Assembly (NCBI RefSeq): GCF_009711165.2
Contig: NZ_WMID02000009.1
Span: 1-64,000, forward strand
Reading direction: 5' to 3'
DNA: 64,000 bases
DNA from: Flavobacterium sp. MC2016-06
GTDB lineage: Bacteria > Bacteroidota > Bacteroidia > Flavobacteriales > Flavobacteriaceae
The notes under the pieces are model-generated. The model did not search any database. It saw only the letters and a program-made list of their open reading frames with translations, and was not told where the DNA came from. The translations under genes were made by a program, and so were the position numbers. The stretch's first letter is position 1, and every line of letters begins with the position of its first letter. Positions 6,425 to 15,692 of the stretch are shown here, in pieces.

Positions 6425-9262
6425 ATGAGGAAAAAATACTTGGCTTTTTTTATTCTATTTACTTTTAGTGTTTGTTTTGCGCAGCAAGAGACTGTTTATA
6501 AAGGAATAGTTATTGACACAAAAACACAAAAATGGCTCGAAAATGTAGTTGTGAGCATTCAGAATTCGAATAACACGGTACTCACAACATCAGACGGAAA
6601 ATTCGAATTACATTCTTCACTAGCTGGACAGCAATTACTGTTACTCCATAATCAAGGGTATAAAGATTTACTGCTTAAAATTCAAGCTCATTTTGGGGAA
6701 GAAGTAAATTTGGGAATACTGCAGTTAGAAGATACTTTTTCAGATGAAGTTCCAGCAGCGCTGATAACATTATTAGACAGTGATTTTTCAGAAGATAATA
6801 GTTCATCAGAAATGACTTCGGGTCTTTTACAATCTTCAAAAGATGCTTTTATGCAGGCTTCAGCATTCAATTGGGGACAGGCTCGATTTAGAGTTCGTGG
6901 TTTAGACAGCGAAAATGGTACGATGATGCTCAACGGCATGACCATGAATAAAATCTACGATGGAAGACCGCAATGGAGCAATTGGGGCGGACTGAATAAT
7001 GTACTTCGAAATCAAGAATTTTCAGTTGGAGCAGCAGCTTCAAATTATACTTTTGGAGGGATTTTGGGAACACAGCAAATATTTACCCGAGCTTCAATGT
7101 ATCGTAAAGGCTGGCAGTTCTCCTTTTCGGGAAGTAATACCACTTATTCAGGTCGTGCTATCGGAACGTATGCTTCTGGAATGACTGTTTCGGGTTGGGC
7201 TTTTGCTCTTTCTGCGGGAAAACGCTGGGCAGATGAAGGTTATTTTGAAGGAACAAATTACAAAGCAGAATCTCTTTTTATAAGTGTTGAAAAGAAGCTA
7301 AATAATAATCAATCTTTAAATTTTACAGGATTTTATACGCCTAATTCTAGAGGTAAAAACGCTGCCAATACAGATGAAGTAACGCAGTTAAAAAGCGAAA
7401 CATACAACTCATATTGGGGTTTTCAGAATGGTGAGAAACGAAATGCAAGAGTAAAAACTGTTGAGGAGCCATTATTTATGCTCAATCATTATTTAAAAAT
7501 AAACGAAAAAGCAAACCTGAATTCCAGCATCATGTATCAGTTTGGAGAAGTAGGAAACAGCAATATCGATTATCAAAAAGTAAACAGTCCAGATCCTGTG
7601 TATTATAGAAAACTGCCAAGTTATTTCAGTTCCTTATACGCAAGAGATAACGGAGAGTTTTCGGGAGACTTTACACCTGATTACGAAAATGCGGCAAAAA
7701 GCAAAGCGTTGTTTTTAGACAATTCTCAAATTAATTGGGACGCCATGTATAATGCCAATCAAAAAACAACAGTAAATTCAGATCATACAATTAAAGGATA
7801 TGAGCCAGCTCAAAGCCATTATGTTTTATATGAAGACAGAACCGATGATAAAACCTTTGCCGTAAATTCTAATTTTAATTCGCAGATTACACCCAATATC
7901 TTTTTTGATGGAGGCGCAACGTATCGAAATTTGAAGTCACATAATTTTCAATATCTTTTAGATTTACTGGGAGGATCATATTTTGAAGATATTGATGCTT
8001 TTTATAAAGGAGATCAGTCACAATCAGATTTACAACATCCAAATCGAGAAGTAAAAGAAGGAGAGATTTATGGCTATAATTATAATTTTTTAGCCAATGT
8101 AATTGATGCTTTTGCTCAGTTTAAGTTTACTTATAATAAAACAGAATTTTTCTTAGCTCAATCTTATTCTGTTTCAGATTATCAAAGAGAAGGATTGTAT
8201 CAAAACGGAATTTACTCAACAAATTCTTTAGGCAAAAGTGAAAAAGCAAACTTTGAAAATTTCGGTTTCAAAGGTGGATTTACATATAAGATTTCGGGTA
8301 AGCAATTGTTGTTTTTTAACGGAGCGCATTTTACCAGAGCACCATCCATCAGGAATACTTTTATAAATGCACGATTAAATAACTCAATTGTTGACGGAAT
8401 TGAGAGTGAAAATATAAGTAGTGCAGAAGCCAATTATGTTTATCGTTCGCCAAAACTTAAAATGCGATTGACAGGATATTATGCGTTAATCAAAAACACT
8501 TCAAAAACTACTTTTTTTTATGCCGAAGGAATTTTTGACAATGGAGCCGGATACGATAATACAGATGGTTTTGTAAGCCAGACTTTGACTCATTTAGACA
8601 AGAAAAATATAGGAGCAGAATTAAGTTTTGAATATCAAATCTCTCCAACAGTCAAAACGATTTTAGCAGCAGCTTATGGCAATTATACGTATAATAGTAA
8701 TCCAGATGTTTTAATAACCAATGATGCCAATATTGTAAAGTCAAACCTTCCAGCAACTTTTGATTTTGGGAAAGCTTATCTCAAGAATTACAAACAATCT
8801 GGAATGCCTCAACAAGCTTATTCTTTTGGTTTGGAATATCGAGATCCTAAATTTTGGTGGATTGGAACAAATGTTAATTATCTCACTGAAAGTTACATTG
8901 ATGTTTCGCCAATTTCTCGCACGCCCCATTTTTATATTAATGCTGCAAGTAGTTTAATGTTTCCAGAGGCGACAGAAGAGCGAACAAAAGCATTATTAAA
9001 ACAAGAAAAAATTAATCCTATTACACTGCTGAATTTTACAGGAGGAAAATCGTGGCGCATTTCTCGTAAGTACATCGGACTTTTTGCGAGTGTAAATAAT
9101 GCATTGAATAAAACCTATAAAACGGGAGGTTTTGAGCAGGCTAGAAATGCAAATTTCAGAGCTTTTAATCAAGATGTTTCCAGCGGAACGCCATCGTTTG
9201 GACCAAAATATTATTACGGATACGGAAGAACTTATTTTGCCAATCTTACCGTGAGTTTATAA
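6425..9262 (+). CDS. TonB-dependent outer-membrane receptor with carboxypeptidase-like N-terminal domain
   Basis: Outer-membrane importer driven by TonB. From ATG at 6425 the protein has a Sec signal (RKKYLAFFILFTFSVCFAQ), a carboxypeptidase-regulatory-like domain (YKGIVIDTKTQKWLENVVV, about residues 20-105), a plug region with FRVRGLDSENGTMMLNGMTM, and a C-terminal beta-barrel ending in alternating residues FANLTVSL. An in-frame TTG four codons upstream is a weaker start because it would lengthen the signal peptide without need. Length is 945 residues. It lacks the SusC-type long N-terminus and is not followed by susD. Instead a DUF5689 lipoprotein follows after 23 bases, probably its surface partner. 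The imported substrate is unknown. Confidence 0.9.
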   Translation: MRKKYLAFFILFTFSVCFAQQETVYKGIVIDTKTQKWLENVVVSIQNSNNTVLTTSDGKFELHSSLAGQQLLLLHNQGYKDLLLKIQAHFGEEVNLGILQLEDTFSDEVPAALITLLDSDFSEDNSSSEMTSGLLQSSKDAFMQASAFNWGQARFRVRGLDSENGTMMLNGMTMNKIYDGRPQWSNWGGLNNVLRNQEFSVGAAASNYTFGGILGTQQIFTRASMYRKGWQFSFSGSNTTYSGRAIGTYASGMTVSGWAFALSAGKRWADEGYFEGTNYKAESLFISVEKKLNNNQSLNFTGFYTPNSRGKNAANTDEVTQLKSETYNSYWGFQNGEKRNARVKTVEEPLFMLNHYLKINEKANLNSSIMYQFGEVGNSNIDYQKVNSPDPVYYRKLPSYFSSLYARDNGEFSGDFTPDYENAAKSKALFLDNSQINWDAMYNANQKTTVNSDHTIKGYEPAQSHYVLYEDRTDDKTFAVNSNFNSQITPNIFFDGGATYRNLKSHNFQYLLDLLGGSYFEDIDAFYKGDQSQSDLQHPNREVKEGEIYGYNYNFLANVIDAFAQFKFTYNKTEFFLAQSYSVSDYQREGLYQNGIYSTNSLGKSEKANFENFGFKGGFTYKISGKQLLFFNGAHFTRAPSIRNTFINARLNNSIVDGIESENISSAEANYVYRSPKLKMRLTGYYALIKNTSKTTFFYAEGIFDNGAGYDNTDGFVSQTLTHLDKKNIGAELSFEYQISPTVKTILAAAYGNYTYNSNPDVLITNDANIVKSNLPATFDFGKAYLKNYKQSGMPQQAYSFGLEYRDPKFWWIGTNVNYLTESYIDVSPISRTPHFYINAASSLMFPEATEERTKALLKQEKINPITLLNFTGGKSWRISRKYIGLFASVNNALNKTYKTGGFEQARNANFRAFNQDVSSGTPSFGPKYYYGYGRTYFANLTVSL

Positions 9263-9285
9263 ATCAGAAAAAAAACATATTTAGT

Positions 9286-10635
9286 ATGAAGAGCATATTC
9301 TTAAATTCATTTTTTACACTAACAATTCTATTTTTTTGCAGTTGTAATAACGAAGTCGAAGTCCCGAAATTAGTTTGTACACAGCCAGATTTACCTGTTA
9401 ATAGAACAGTAGAAAAAGTGATTGAATCTTCGAACACAACAGCAAAACAATATCTTTATGATGATGTTATTGAAGCGTATGTAGTTTCTAGCGATGAAGG
9501 AGGGAATTTTTTTAAGAACATCTATTTTCAGACTTTACCAAAAGCAGGATTTCCAGCAAGAGGATTTTGTGTTTCTGCTGATGCTTCAAATACTTATATC
9601 GATTATAGAATTGGTACAAAAGTTTACATAAAATTAAAAAATCAATTTACAGATTTATTTTACGGGGGCATGCGTGTCGGGAGTTTGTATGTAAGCAATG
9701 CAGGCGTTCCCGCAATAGGCAGGATTTCTCAAAATGATTATAAAAAAGTGCTTAATGCTTCTTGCACAACTGTTGATGAAAGTGAACTCGTTAGGTTTCT
9801 TTCTGTTGAAGAAGCTTTAGACGACGCTAAACTCAATACTTTAATAGAATTGGCAGATGTTGAATTTACCGAAGGAGCTTTGGGACATCGTTATTTTGAA
9901 GAAGTAAATAATATTGGAGGATCAACCAATTGGAATCTGCGTGATAAAACCGGAAATCAGATTATTTTAAGGACAAGCGGCTATGCCAATTTTGCCGACA
10001 GTTTCGTACCAGAAGGAAGCGGGAAAGTTCGAGGAATATTGACAAAATTTGGTACAGATTATCAAATGATGATTAGATCGGAGAAAGATGTTGTGATGAA
10101 TGGAAAAAGAAATACTCCATTCTTTACAGAAGATTTTCAATCTGTAAAAAACAATATAAATTTTGCGCTTCCGGGTTGGAGTAATATTGCAGAAAAAGCA
10201 ACTAAAATTTGGAAAAGCATTGTTTATGGCGGGAATGGTTATGCTGAATTTAATACAACAAGTACAACAGCAGCAGAAAACATTGCATGGCTTGTTTCAC
10301 CAAAAATTAATTTGAATGGCTACAAAAATGCGGTACTATCTTTTAGAAGTGCGCAGCATGATTTAAAAGTAGATTCACCATTGAATGCATTAGAAATCTA
10401 TGTGTCGACTAATTTTGATGGATCAAATGTTACAAAAGCGAAATGGGCAAAATTAACCGCAAAACTTCCCGATTTATCCACTAAAGCGCGTGAGTTTGTA
10501 AATTCTGGCGGAATTGATTTGTCCTCTTACACAGGAAATATTCATATTGCGTTTAGATATGTAGGTTCTGGAAAAGACAAAACATTAAACGGTGCCTTTA
10601 TGGTTGATGATGTGAAAATTTATGGTGAAAAATAA
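9286..10635 (+). CDS. DUF5689 lipoprotein with C-terminal choice-of-anchor-J-like domain
   Basis: The signal peptide ends in a lipobox-like FFCSC, so this is a lipoprotein, probably on the outer surface. Residues of about 35-260 match the DUF5689 type (DVIEAYVVSSDEGGNFFKNI, then an OB-like ligand region). The C-terminal part (FFTEDFQSVKNNINFALPGW to AFMVDDVKIYGEK) is a jelly-roll typical of choice-of-anchor J domains, ending in the characteristic DDVKI strand. Known genomic context in Bacteroidota is a TonB receptor followed by such a lipoprotein, sometimes with a nuclease or phosphatase. Here no enzyme follows, so the cargo cannot be guessed. It is the second gene of the operon starting at 6425. 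Confidence 0.85.
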   Translation: MKSIFLNSFFTLTILFFCSCNNEVEVPKLVCTQPDLPVNRTVEKVIESSNTTAKQYLYDDVIEAYVVSSDEGGNFFKNIYFQTLPKAGFPARGFCVSADASNTYIDYRIGTKVYIKLKNQFTDLFYGGMRVGSLYVSNAGVPAIGRISQNDYKKVLNASCTTVDESELVRFLSVEEALDDAKLNTLIELADVEFTEGALGHRYFEEVNNIGGSTNWNLRDKTGNQIILRTSGYANFADSFVPEGSGKVRGILTKFGTDYQMMIRSEKDVVMNGKRNTPFFTEDFQSVKNNINFALPGWSNIAEKATKIWKSIVYGGNGYAEFNTTSTTAAENIAWLVSPKINLNGYKNAVLSFRSAQHDLKVDSPLNALEIYVSTNFDGSNVTKAKWAKLTAKLPDLSTKAREFVNSGGIDLSSYTGNIHIAFRYVGSGKDKTLNGAFMVDDVKIYGEK

Positions 10636-10772
10636 ACCTACTATTTTGTAAAAAAAGAAATTAAAGGTTTGATTTTTAGATGATAATTTAATAATGTGTA
10701 GTTTTTAGGCTTGATAGTATTGAATTTTGATGGAATTTTGTATTTTGGTCATCCCAAATTGAAAGAAATACC

Positions 10773-11642
10773 ATGAAAAAAATCTACTTTATCGCCATCA
10801 TGATGATGGTCTTTCCATGTTTACTGCACAGCCAGAATCAGGATGCTCCTGTTAGATTAAAGCAAATTAACATCGTAAAAACAAATTACCAGAATTATAA
10901 AGATGGTGAAATTGTAAATAAAACGGTTTTGTTTGCCGACGGAAAAATCCAAACGATTACAACTTCAGATGTTATTCAGAAATTCTTTTACAATAAAAAC
11001 GGATTATTGGATATGACGGTGAAAGAAAAAACCGGAAGCGACTGGAAAGAAGTTATCAATTATACTTATGATGCTGACAACAATATTATAAAATTCGTTA
11101 ATAAGTATCATGAAGGTAATGACTATATTACTAAAGTAGTAACTTTTGTGTACGAAGGAGCTCGAATAAAAGTAACAACAAAGAAAAGTACAAATCACCA
11201 AAATTTACTTGATGATATCGAATATATTGTTGAAAACGGAATTATCGTAAGACGTACTTCCCGCGATAGAAATAAAGCAATTATTGGTAAAATCGAATAT
11301 GTTTATGTAAATGATAATGTATCGAAACACAAAGGTTTAGTAGGAGATAAAATCTCAAAAAGCTATACTTATGATGATAAAAAATCAGTAGATCAATTGA
11401 TTGTTCAGAATTTGTTTGGAGATAATTACAAAGTAATTGTACCAATGATATCGTATCACGAAGACGAATTTAGTTTTGAAGATATCTCTTACAATAATGA
11501 AGTAAACTTCAGCCCTTCTTCTGCAGTGTTAGTAGCTGTGAGCAGAAAGTACAAATACAATAAATTAAATTTCCCGATATTTTGTTCTCAAATTGAGGAA
11601 AACGGAATTGTAAAAACAGAGAAGACTTATATTTACGAATAA
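10773..11642 (+). CDS. Secreted protein of unknown function with YD-like beta repeats
   Basis: 289 residues with a clear signal peptide (MKKIYFIAIMMMVFPCLLHSQ). The body has repeated short strands such as KFFYNKNGLLDMTV, NYTYDADNNIIKFVNKY, EYVYVNDNVSKHKG, and KYKYNKLNFPIF near the end. This tyrosine-rich pattern with turn residues resembles YD/RHS-like beta-sheet repeats, though it is much shorter than RHS toxins and has no toxin domain. I do not recognise a named family. It stands alone, 137 bases after the DUF5689 gene, and is closed by a strong terminator. Confidence 0.75.
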   Translation: MKKIYFIAIMMMVFPCLLHSQNQDAPVRLKQINIVKTNYQNYKDGEIVNKTVLFADGKIQTITTSDVIQKFFYNKNGLLDMTVKEKTGSDWKEVINYTYDADNNIIKFVNKYHEGNDYITKVVTFVYEGARIKVTTKKSTNHQNLLDDIEYIVENGIIVRRTSRDRNKAIIGKIEYVYVNDNVSKHKGLVGDKISKSYTYDDKKSVDQLIVQNLFGDNYKVIVPMISYHEDEFSFEDISYNNEVNFSPSSAVLVAVSRKYKYNKLNFPIFCSQIEENGIVKTEKTYIYE

Positions 11643-11665
11643 AGACTTTTTAATTTGTTTTTTTA

Positions 11666-11712
11666 ACCATTTAGAAATTAAGAATCTTAATTTCTAAATG
11701 GTTTATTTTTTT
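11666..11712. terminator. Bidirectional terminator
   Basis: Arms 11666-11682 and 11688-11704 are a perfect 17-bp inverted repeat with a 5-base loop. T-runs follow on the plus strand and precede it in the minus direction. It ends the gene at 10773-11642. Confidence 0.85.
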
Positions 11713-11763
11713 AAATCGAGTTTAAAAATAGAATTCTATAAGTGTAGTAGCTTACAAATCATT

Positions 11764-11771
11764 AAATTTGC
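11764..11771 (+). promoter_or_regulatory. Candidate -7 element for hflX
   Basis: TAAATTTG followed by C fits TAnnTTTG and lies 15 bases before the ATG. No clear TTTG lies at the right distance upstream. Confidence 0.45.
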
Positions 11772-11786
11772 ACCTTATTCAAAGAT

Positions 11787-13016
11787 ATGTTAGAAAAAGA
11801 AGTTATAAATTTTGAGAAAACCGCCATTGTTGGTATTATAACTCAAAATCAAAGTGAAGAGAAACTAAACGAATATTTAGACGAATTGGAGTTTTTAACT
11901 TTTACCGCTGGAGGAGAAGTTATCAAACGTTTTTCGCAAAAGATGGAACGACCAAATCCGAAGACATTTGTTGGGACAGGAAAAATAGATGAAATCAATC
12001 TTTTTGTAAAAGAAAATGATATATCGACTTTAATTTTTGATGATGAATTATCGCCGTCACAGCAAAAAAATATCTCAAGAATTATTGATTGTAAAATCCT
12101 AGACAGAACCAATTTGATTCTGGATATTTTTGCGCAGAGAGCCGAGACTTCATACGCAAGAACTCAGGTTGAATTAGCACAATGTATTTATCTATTGCCA
12201 AGACTTTCTGGTTTATGGACGCACCTTGAGCGCCAAAAAGGGGGTATTGGTATGCGTGGTCCTGGAGAAACAGAGATTGAAACGGATAGACGTATTGTTC
12301 GTGACAGAATATCGTTGTTGAAAGACAAAATCAAAACGATTGATAAACAAATGAGCATTCAGCGTAGTAATCGCGGTGCGATGGTACGTGTGGCTTTGGT
12401 TGGTTATACCAACGTTGGGAAATCGACTTTGATGAATGCCATTGGTAAAAGTGATGTTTTTGTTGAGAATAAATTATTTGCAACTTTAGATACAACGGTT
12501 AGAAAAGTGGTGATTAAAAACCTGCCATTTTTGCTTTCAGACACAGTAGGTTTTATTAGAAAACTGCCAACACAATTGGTAGATTCTTTTAAAAGTACAT
12601 TGGATGAGGTTCGCGAAGCCGATTTACTTTTACACGTTGTAGATATTTCACACCCTGATTTTGAAGACCATATTGCATCTGTAAATCAGACGCTTTTAGA
12701 GATCAAAAGTAATGATAAACCAACTATTATGGTTTTTAATAAAATTGATGCCTACAAACATTTGACAATCGATGAGGATGATTTAATTACGGAAAGAACA
12801 ACAAGACATTACACGCTTGAAGAATGGAAACAAACTTGGATGAGTAATGTTGGAGAAGATAAAGCATTGTTTATTTCGGCAACTCAAAAAGAAAATTTTG
12901 AGGAATTTAGAGAGGTTGTTTATGAAGCGGTTCGCCAGATTCACATAACTCGATTCCCGTATAATAAATTTTTGTATCCAGATTATAAGGATGCAATTGA
13001 AAAAGAAGAAGAATAA
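11787..13016 (+). CDS. hflX: GTPase HflX (ribosome-splitting/rescue factor)
   Basis: Cytosolic GTPase that binds the 50S subunit and splits stalled ribosomes under stress. The N-terminal HflX domain has GTGKIDEI (about residues 63-70). The family signature GGIGMRGPGETEIE is at about 152-165. The G domain holds GYTNVGKST (206-214), DTVGFIRKLP (G3) and NKIDA (G4), and the C-terminal extension ends in an acidic tail. Length 409 is typical. It is monocistronic, with a promoter-like element directly upstream and a strong terminator downstream. Confidence 0.96.
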   Translation: MLEKEVINFEKTAIVGIITQNQSEEKLNEYLDELEFLTFTAGGEVIKRFSQKMERPNPKTFVGTGKIDEINLFVKENDISTLIFDDELSPSQQKNISRIIDCKILDRTNLILDIFAQRAETSYARTQVELAQCIYLLPRLSGLWTHLERQKGGIGMRGPGETEIETDRRIVRDRISLLKDKIKTIDKQMSIQRSNRGAMVRVALVGYTNVGKSTLMNAIGKSDVFVENKLFATLDTTVRKVVIKNLPFLLSDTVGFIRKLPTQLVDSFKSTLDEVREADLLLHVVDISHPDFEDHIASVNQTLLEIKSNDKPTIMVFNKIDAYKHLTIDEDDLITERTTRHYTLEEWKQTWMSNVGEDKALFISATQKENFEEFREVVYEAVRQIHITRFPYNKFLYPDYKDAIEKEEE

Positions 13017-13031
13017 AATTTTATAAGGATC

Positions 13032-13067
13032 AAAAAAAATCCCTAAACGAAAGTTTAGGGATTTTTT
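13032..13067. terminator. Bidirectional terminator between hflX and the convergent gene
   Basis: ATCCCTAAAC and GTTTAGGGAT form a perfect stem closed by a GAAA tetraloop, with A-run on the left and T-run on the right, so it can stop transcripts from both sides. Confidence 0.92.
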
Positions 13068-13079
13068 GATTAAAAGAGA

Positions 13080-14351
13080 TTATGCTTTTTTCAATTCTAA
13101 TTTTTCATCATCTGGCGATGTGTAAACGTCATCAGAAATGCTTTCGTATGGCTTAAATGTACCATCTGCATTTTTCACGACCATTATAGCTTCTCCTTTA
13201 TATTTCTTAAAGAAAATTTCTTTTCCATCTTCCGTTTTTACATTAAACTGATTTCCATTAGGCCAGTCAAAACCTTTCGCATCAGCACTTTCATAAATTG
13301 TAATAGTTGGAGAATAAGAGTCTAAACTCATCATACCACTTGAACCAGTTGAAGCTGGTTTAAATCTTGTAAATTCAAAAGTTCCTGTAAAGACTTTCTT
13401 TTTATAATAAGCAGTTCCTTTTAGAGTTACAAAATAAGCGCTTCTAGAAGTAATAGTTTCTATTTTATGTCCAAAATTAGTTTGATTTACAAACTCTAAA
13501 CGTTGAAGGTTCTTTTTAGCATTATCTGGCCACATACTTAAAAATCCCGCAGCTTCTTTAGCTACCGCTAAATATTCGTTGGCTTTTGGCAGATTAAGTT
13601 TAAAAATTTCAATTAAACTTAAGTTTAAGTAAATAACTTTATTAAGGTCTTTTTCTTTAATTTTTCCAAATTGTTTTCCAATGTAACCTTTGTAGAAATT
13701 TTGCATTTCATCTAAATAAACATCTTCAAATGTAAGTGCCTGAAGTTTGGTTAACAATTCTTGTGTTTTAGTATTAAAGTCAACTAATTTAGGAACAGCC
13801 TCGCATTTTTCGAAAACACCATAATTAAAGGTCAATTCTACCTCGTTTGTTGTAATAAGTAATTCATCTAACACGCCATATGCCTGAAGACACAATGCAT
13901 TTGCCATTTCAGTTTCTTGACTGCGTCCTTTAACTCTGTCTAACGGCATAGATTTGCTTACTGAGTTCATAGCAATTATCTCATTGTTTTTACCTAGTAT
14001 CAAATAACTTAAATCACCTGATACATTTGGCTGCCCCATTGAATTTATGATGTATTTTATCTGGCTTAAACCAACTAAAATTTTTAAATCTGGATTAATA
14101 GAATCAATCTGTTTATCATTTTTGTATCTGTCAATAGTTATGTTCTTTTGAAACGTTTCATTTGGAAGATACTCTCTTGACTTATCCCATCTGTTATTAG
14201 ATTGAATAACAATATTGTATTTTTTTATGGCATTAAAATACTCTGATTTGGGAACGGGAATTTTAAATTTTTTAACTTCTGTATCTGCTTTCTGAGCATT
14301 TACAGCAGCTGCGAATACTAGTAAAAAGGCTAAGATTTTGATTTTAGTCAT
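13080..14351 (-). CDS. Secreted protein of unknown function, relative of the divergent neighbour
   Basis: 423 residues with a Sec signal (IKILAFLLVFAAAVNAQ). The middle (about residues 145-300) is helical and TPR-like: ANALCLQAYGVLDELL, then VELTFNYGVF, then KVIYLNLSLIEIFKLNLPKANEYLAVAKEAA. The last 130 residues look beta-rich (SAYFVTLKGTAYYKKKVFTG and after) and end in an acidic tail. The order of helical and beta segments resembles the protein at 14492-15631, which is transcribed away from it, but that neighbour lacks the C-terminal beta domain. No catalytic motif is visible. It could be a periplasmic or surface structural protein. Confidence 0.75.
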   Translation of the reverse strand: MTKIKILAFLLVFAAAVNAQKADTEVKKFKIPVPKSEYFNAIKKYNIVIQSNNRWDKSREYLPNETFQKNITIDRYKNDKQIDSINPDLKILVGLSQIKYIINSMGQPNVSGDLSYLILGKNNEIIAMNSVSKSMPLDRVKGRSQETEMANALCLQAYGVLDELLITTNEVELTFNYGVFEKCEAVPKLVDFNTKTQELLTKLQALTFEDVYLDEMQNFYKGYIGKQFGKIKEKDLNKVIYLNLSLIEIFKLNLPKANEYLAVAKEAAGFLSMWPDNAKKNLQRLEFVNQTNFGHKIETITSRSAYFVTLKGTAYYKKKVFTGTFEFTRFKPASTGSSGMMSLDSYSPTITIYESADAKGFDWPNGNQFNVKTEDGKEIFFKKYKGEAIMVVKNADGTFKPYESISDDVYTSPDDEKLELKKA

Positions 14352-14410
14352 TCTTTTTTAATTTTAAGTTTTTGATCGATAAAAATAATATAAAAGTGTT
14401 AAAAAAATTA

Positions 14411-14418
14411 TATGTTTG
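14411..14418 (+). promoter_or_regulatory. Candidate -7 element for the gene at 14492
   Basis: TATGTTTG fits TAnnTTTG. It lies in the 140-base divergent gap and would give a leader of about 65 bases. The -33 region is not recognisable. Confidence 0.35.
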
Positions 14419-14491
14419 TAAAGTTTTTTTTAATAATTAAAACAAAAAAACAACTTCTAAATTAAACACTTAAATCAATTTAACCATAACT

Positions 14492-15631
14492 ATGAAAAAA
14501 ATTACTCTGATTTGTATTTTGCTATGTTCCTCTTTATCTTTTGCTCAAAAGGTAGATTTAGATCGTTTTTATTTTAATGTAAGTTATCAGGATCTTCCCA
14601 AAACAATAGTTCCTTTAGAGCAAAGAACGTATGCAACTAACATTATTACTGATGGACCAATATCTACTCGATTTCCGAGTGCAAAGGTTTTAAACAATCA
14701 ATTAAATATTTACGGTTGGAAAAAAGTAAATGAAAATGCAAGTTTAACTGTAGATCTTAATTTGGCTGACTTTTATGAAGAAGGAACTAAGTTTGAAACC
14801 AGAACAGTGGAAGAAAAAGATAAAGACGGAAAAGTAACAAGATCTTATATTATGTATACACTTGTTACTACTTACAGAGGTAAAGGTTATGCTGTTGTAA
14901 GTGCTCCTGCTGTAGCAAAACCAGTAACAACAGCTGTAGTTGAAGCTCCAGCAGCTCCTGCAAAACCAGCGAATAGATTTTTGAAAAGCACAAATCAAGA
15001 AGCTGCACCAGCAGCTGCAGGTGAAGCATCAAATCAATTAAAGTTTAATTTTTCTGATTCGTATAGCTATAAATCTTCAGAGAATGTAAGCCAATCTTAT
15101 CTTGAAAAAGAAAGTGCAAAAAATAGAGCAGTAAATTTTGACTTGAGATTAAGAGAATATGTTGATAATGCTATTAAAAGCGCTAATTTTCAATTGAATT
15201 ACAATTTTGGATTCACACCAATTAGTTTTCAAGAACAATTATGGATTATGGACTCAAAAGAAGAAGAAGGAACAATTCAGAAAGAAGCTATTGAGGCAGT
15301 AAAATTACAATTTGCAGGCATGAAAGCAGACCAGCCAATTGATAAATTGACGCAAGATTTACAACCATTAATTGAATATTTTGAATCTCTAAAAACAAAA
15401 TATACGGAAGATAATAAGGGAAGTAGAAAAATTAGATATTCTGCTTACTATAACTTAGGGAAAATTTATTTGTACTTAGACCAGCCTGAAAAAACAATAA
15501 AAGAAGGTGAAGGTTTAATTGCAAATGATTATGATAAAGGAGATGGTAAAGATCTTATTTCGAGTGCAAAAAAATTAATCGATAAATTTAATGCTGCTCA
15601 AATCAGAACAAGACATAATCCATCATTATAG
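14492..15631 (+). CDS. Secreted protein of unknown function with Ala/Pro linker
   Basis: 379 residues with a signal peptide (KKITLICILLCSSLSFAQ). The N-terminal segment (about 20-130) is mixed alpha/beta. A low-complexity linker rich in Ala, Pro and Val (about 132-180) follows, then a helical part with REYVDNAIKSANFQLNYNFGF and the TPR-like IRYSAYYNLGKIYLYLDQPE (about 310-330). The last part resembles the central helical region of the divergent protein 13080-14351, which suggests an old duplication. It has no known catalytic motif. Its own terminator follows directly. Confidence 0.75.
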   Translation: MKKITLICILLCSSLSFAQKVDLDRFYFNVSYQDLPKTIVPLEQRTYATNIITDGPISTRFPSAKVLNNQLNIYGWKKVNENASLTVDLNLADFYEEGTKFETRTVEEKDKDGKVTRSYIMYTLVTTYRGKGYAVVSAPAVAKPVTTAVVEAPAAPAKPANRFLKSTNQEAAPAAAGEASNQLKFNFSDSYSYKSSENVSQSYLEKESAKNRAVNFDLRLREYVDNAIKSANFQLNYNFGFTPISFQEQLWIMDSKEEEGTIQKEAIEAVKLQFAGMKADQPIDKLTQDLQPLIEYFESLKTKYTEDNKGSRKIRYSAYYNLGKIYLYLDQPEKTIKEGEGLIANDYDKGDGKDLISSAKKLIDKFNAAQIRTRHNPSL

Positions 15632-15644
15632 TGATTATTTTGAT

Positions 15645-15677
15645 AAAAAAAGAGGAACAATTTGTTCCTCTTTTTTT
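15645..15677. terminator. Bidirectional terminator
   Basis: AGAGGAACA and TGTTCCTCT form a stem with a 3-base loop, flanked by A7 and T8. It separates the convergent genes 14492-15631 and 15693-16643. Confidence 0.92.
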
Positions 15678-15692
15678 ATGTTTAATTTTTGT

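Noticed and set aside
10773-11642. RHS/YD-repeat toxin
   Set aside because: The strands resemble YD repeats, but the protein is only 289 residues, has a signal peptide and no toxin or immunity partner.
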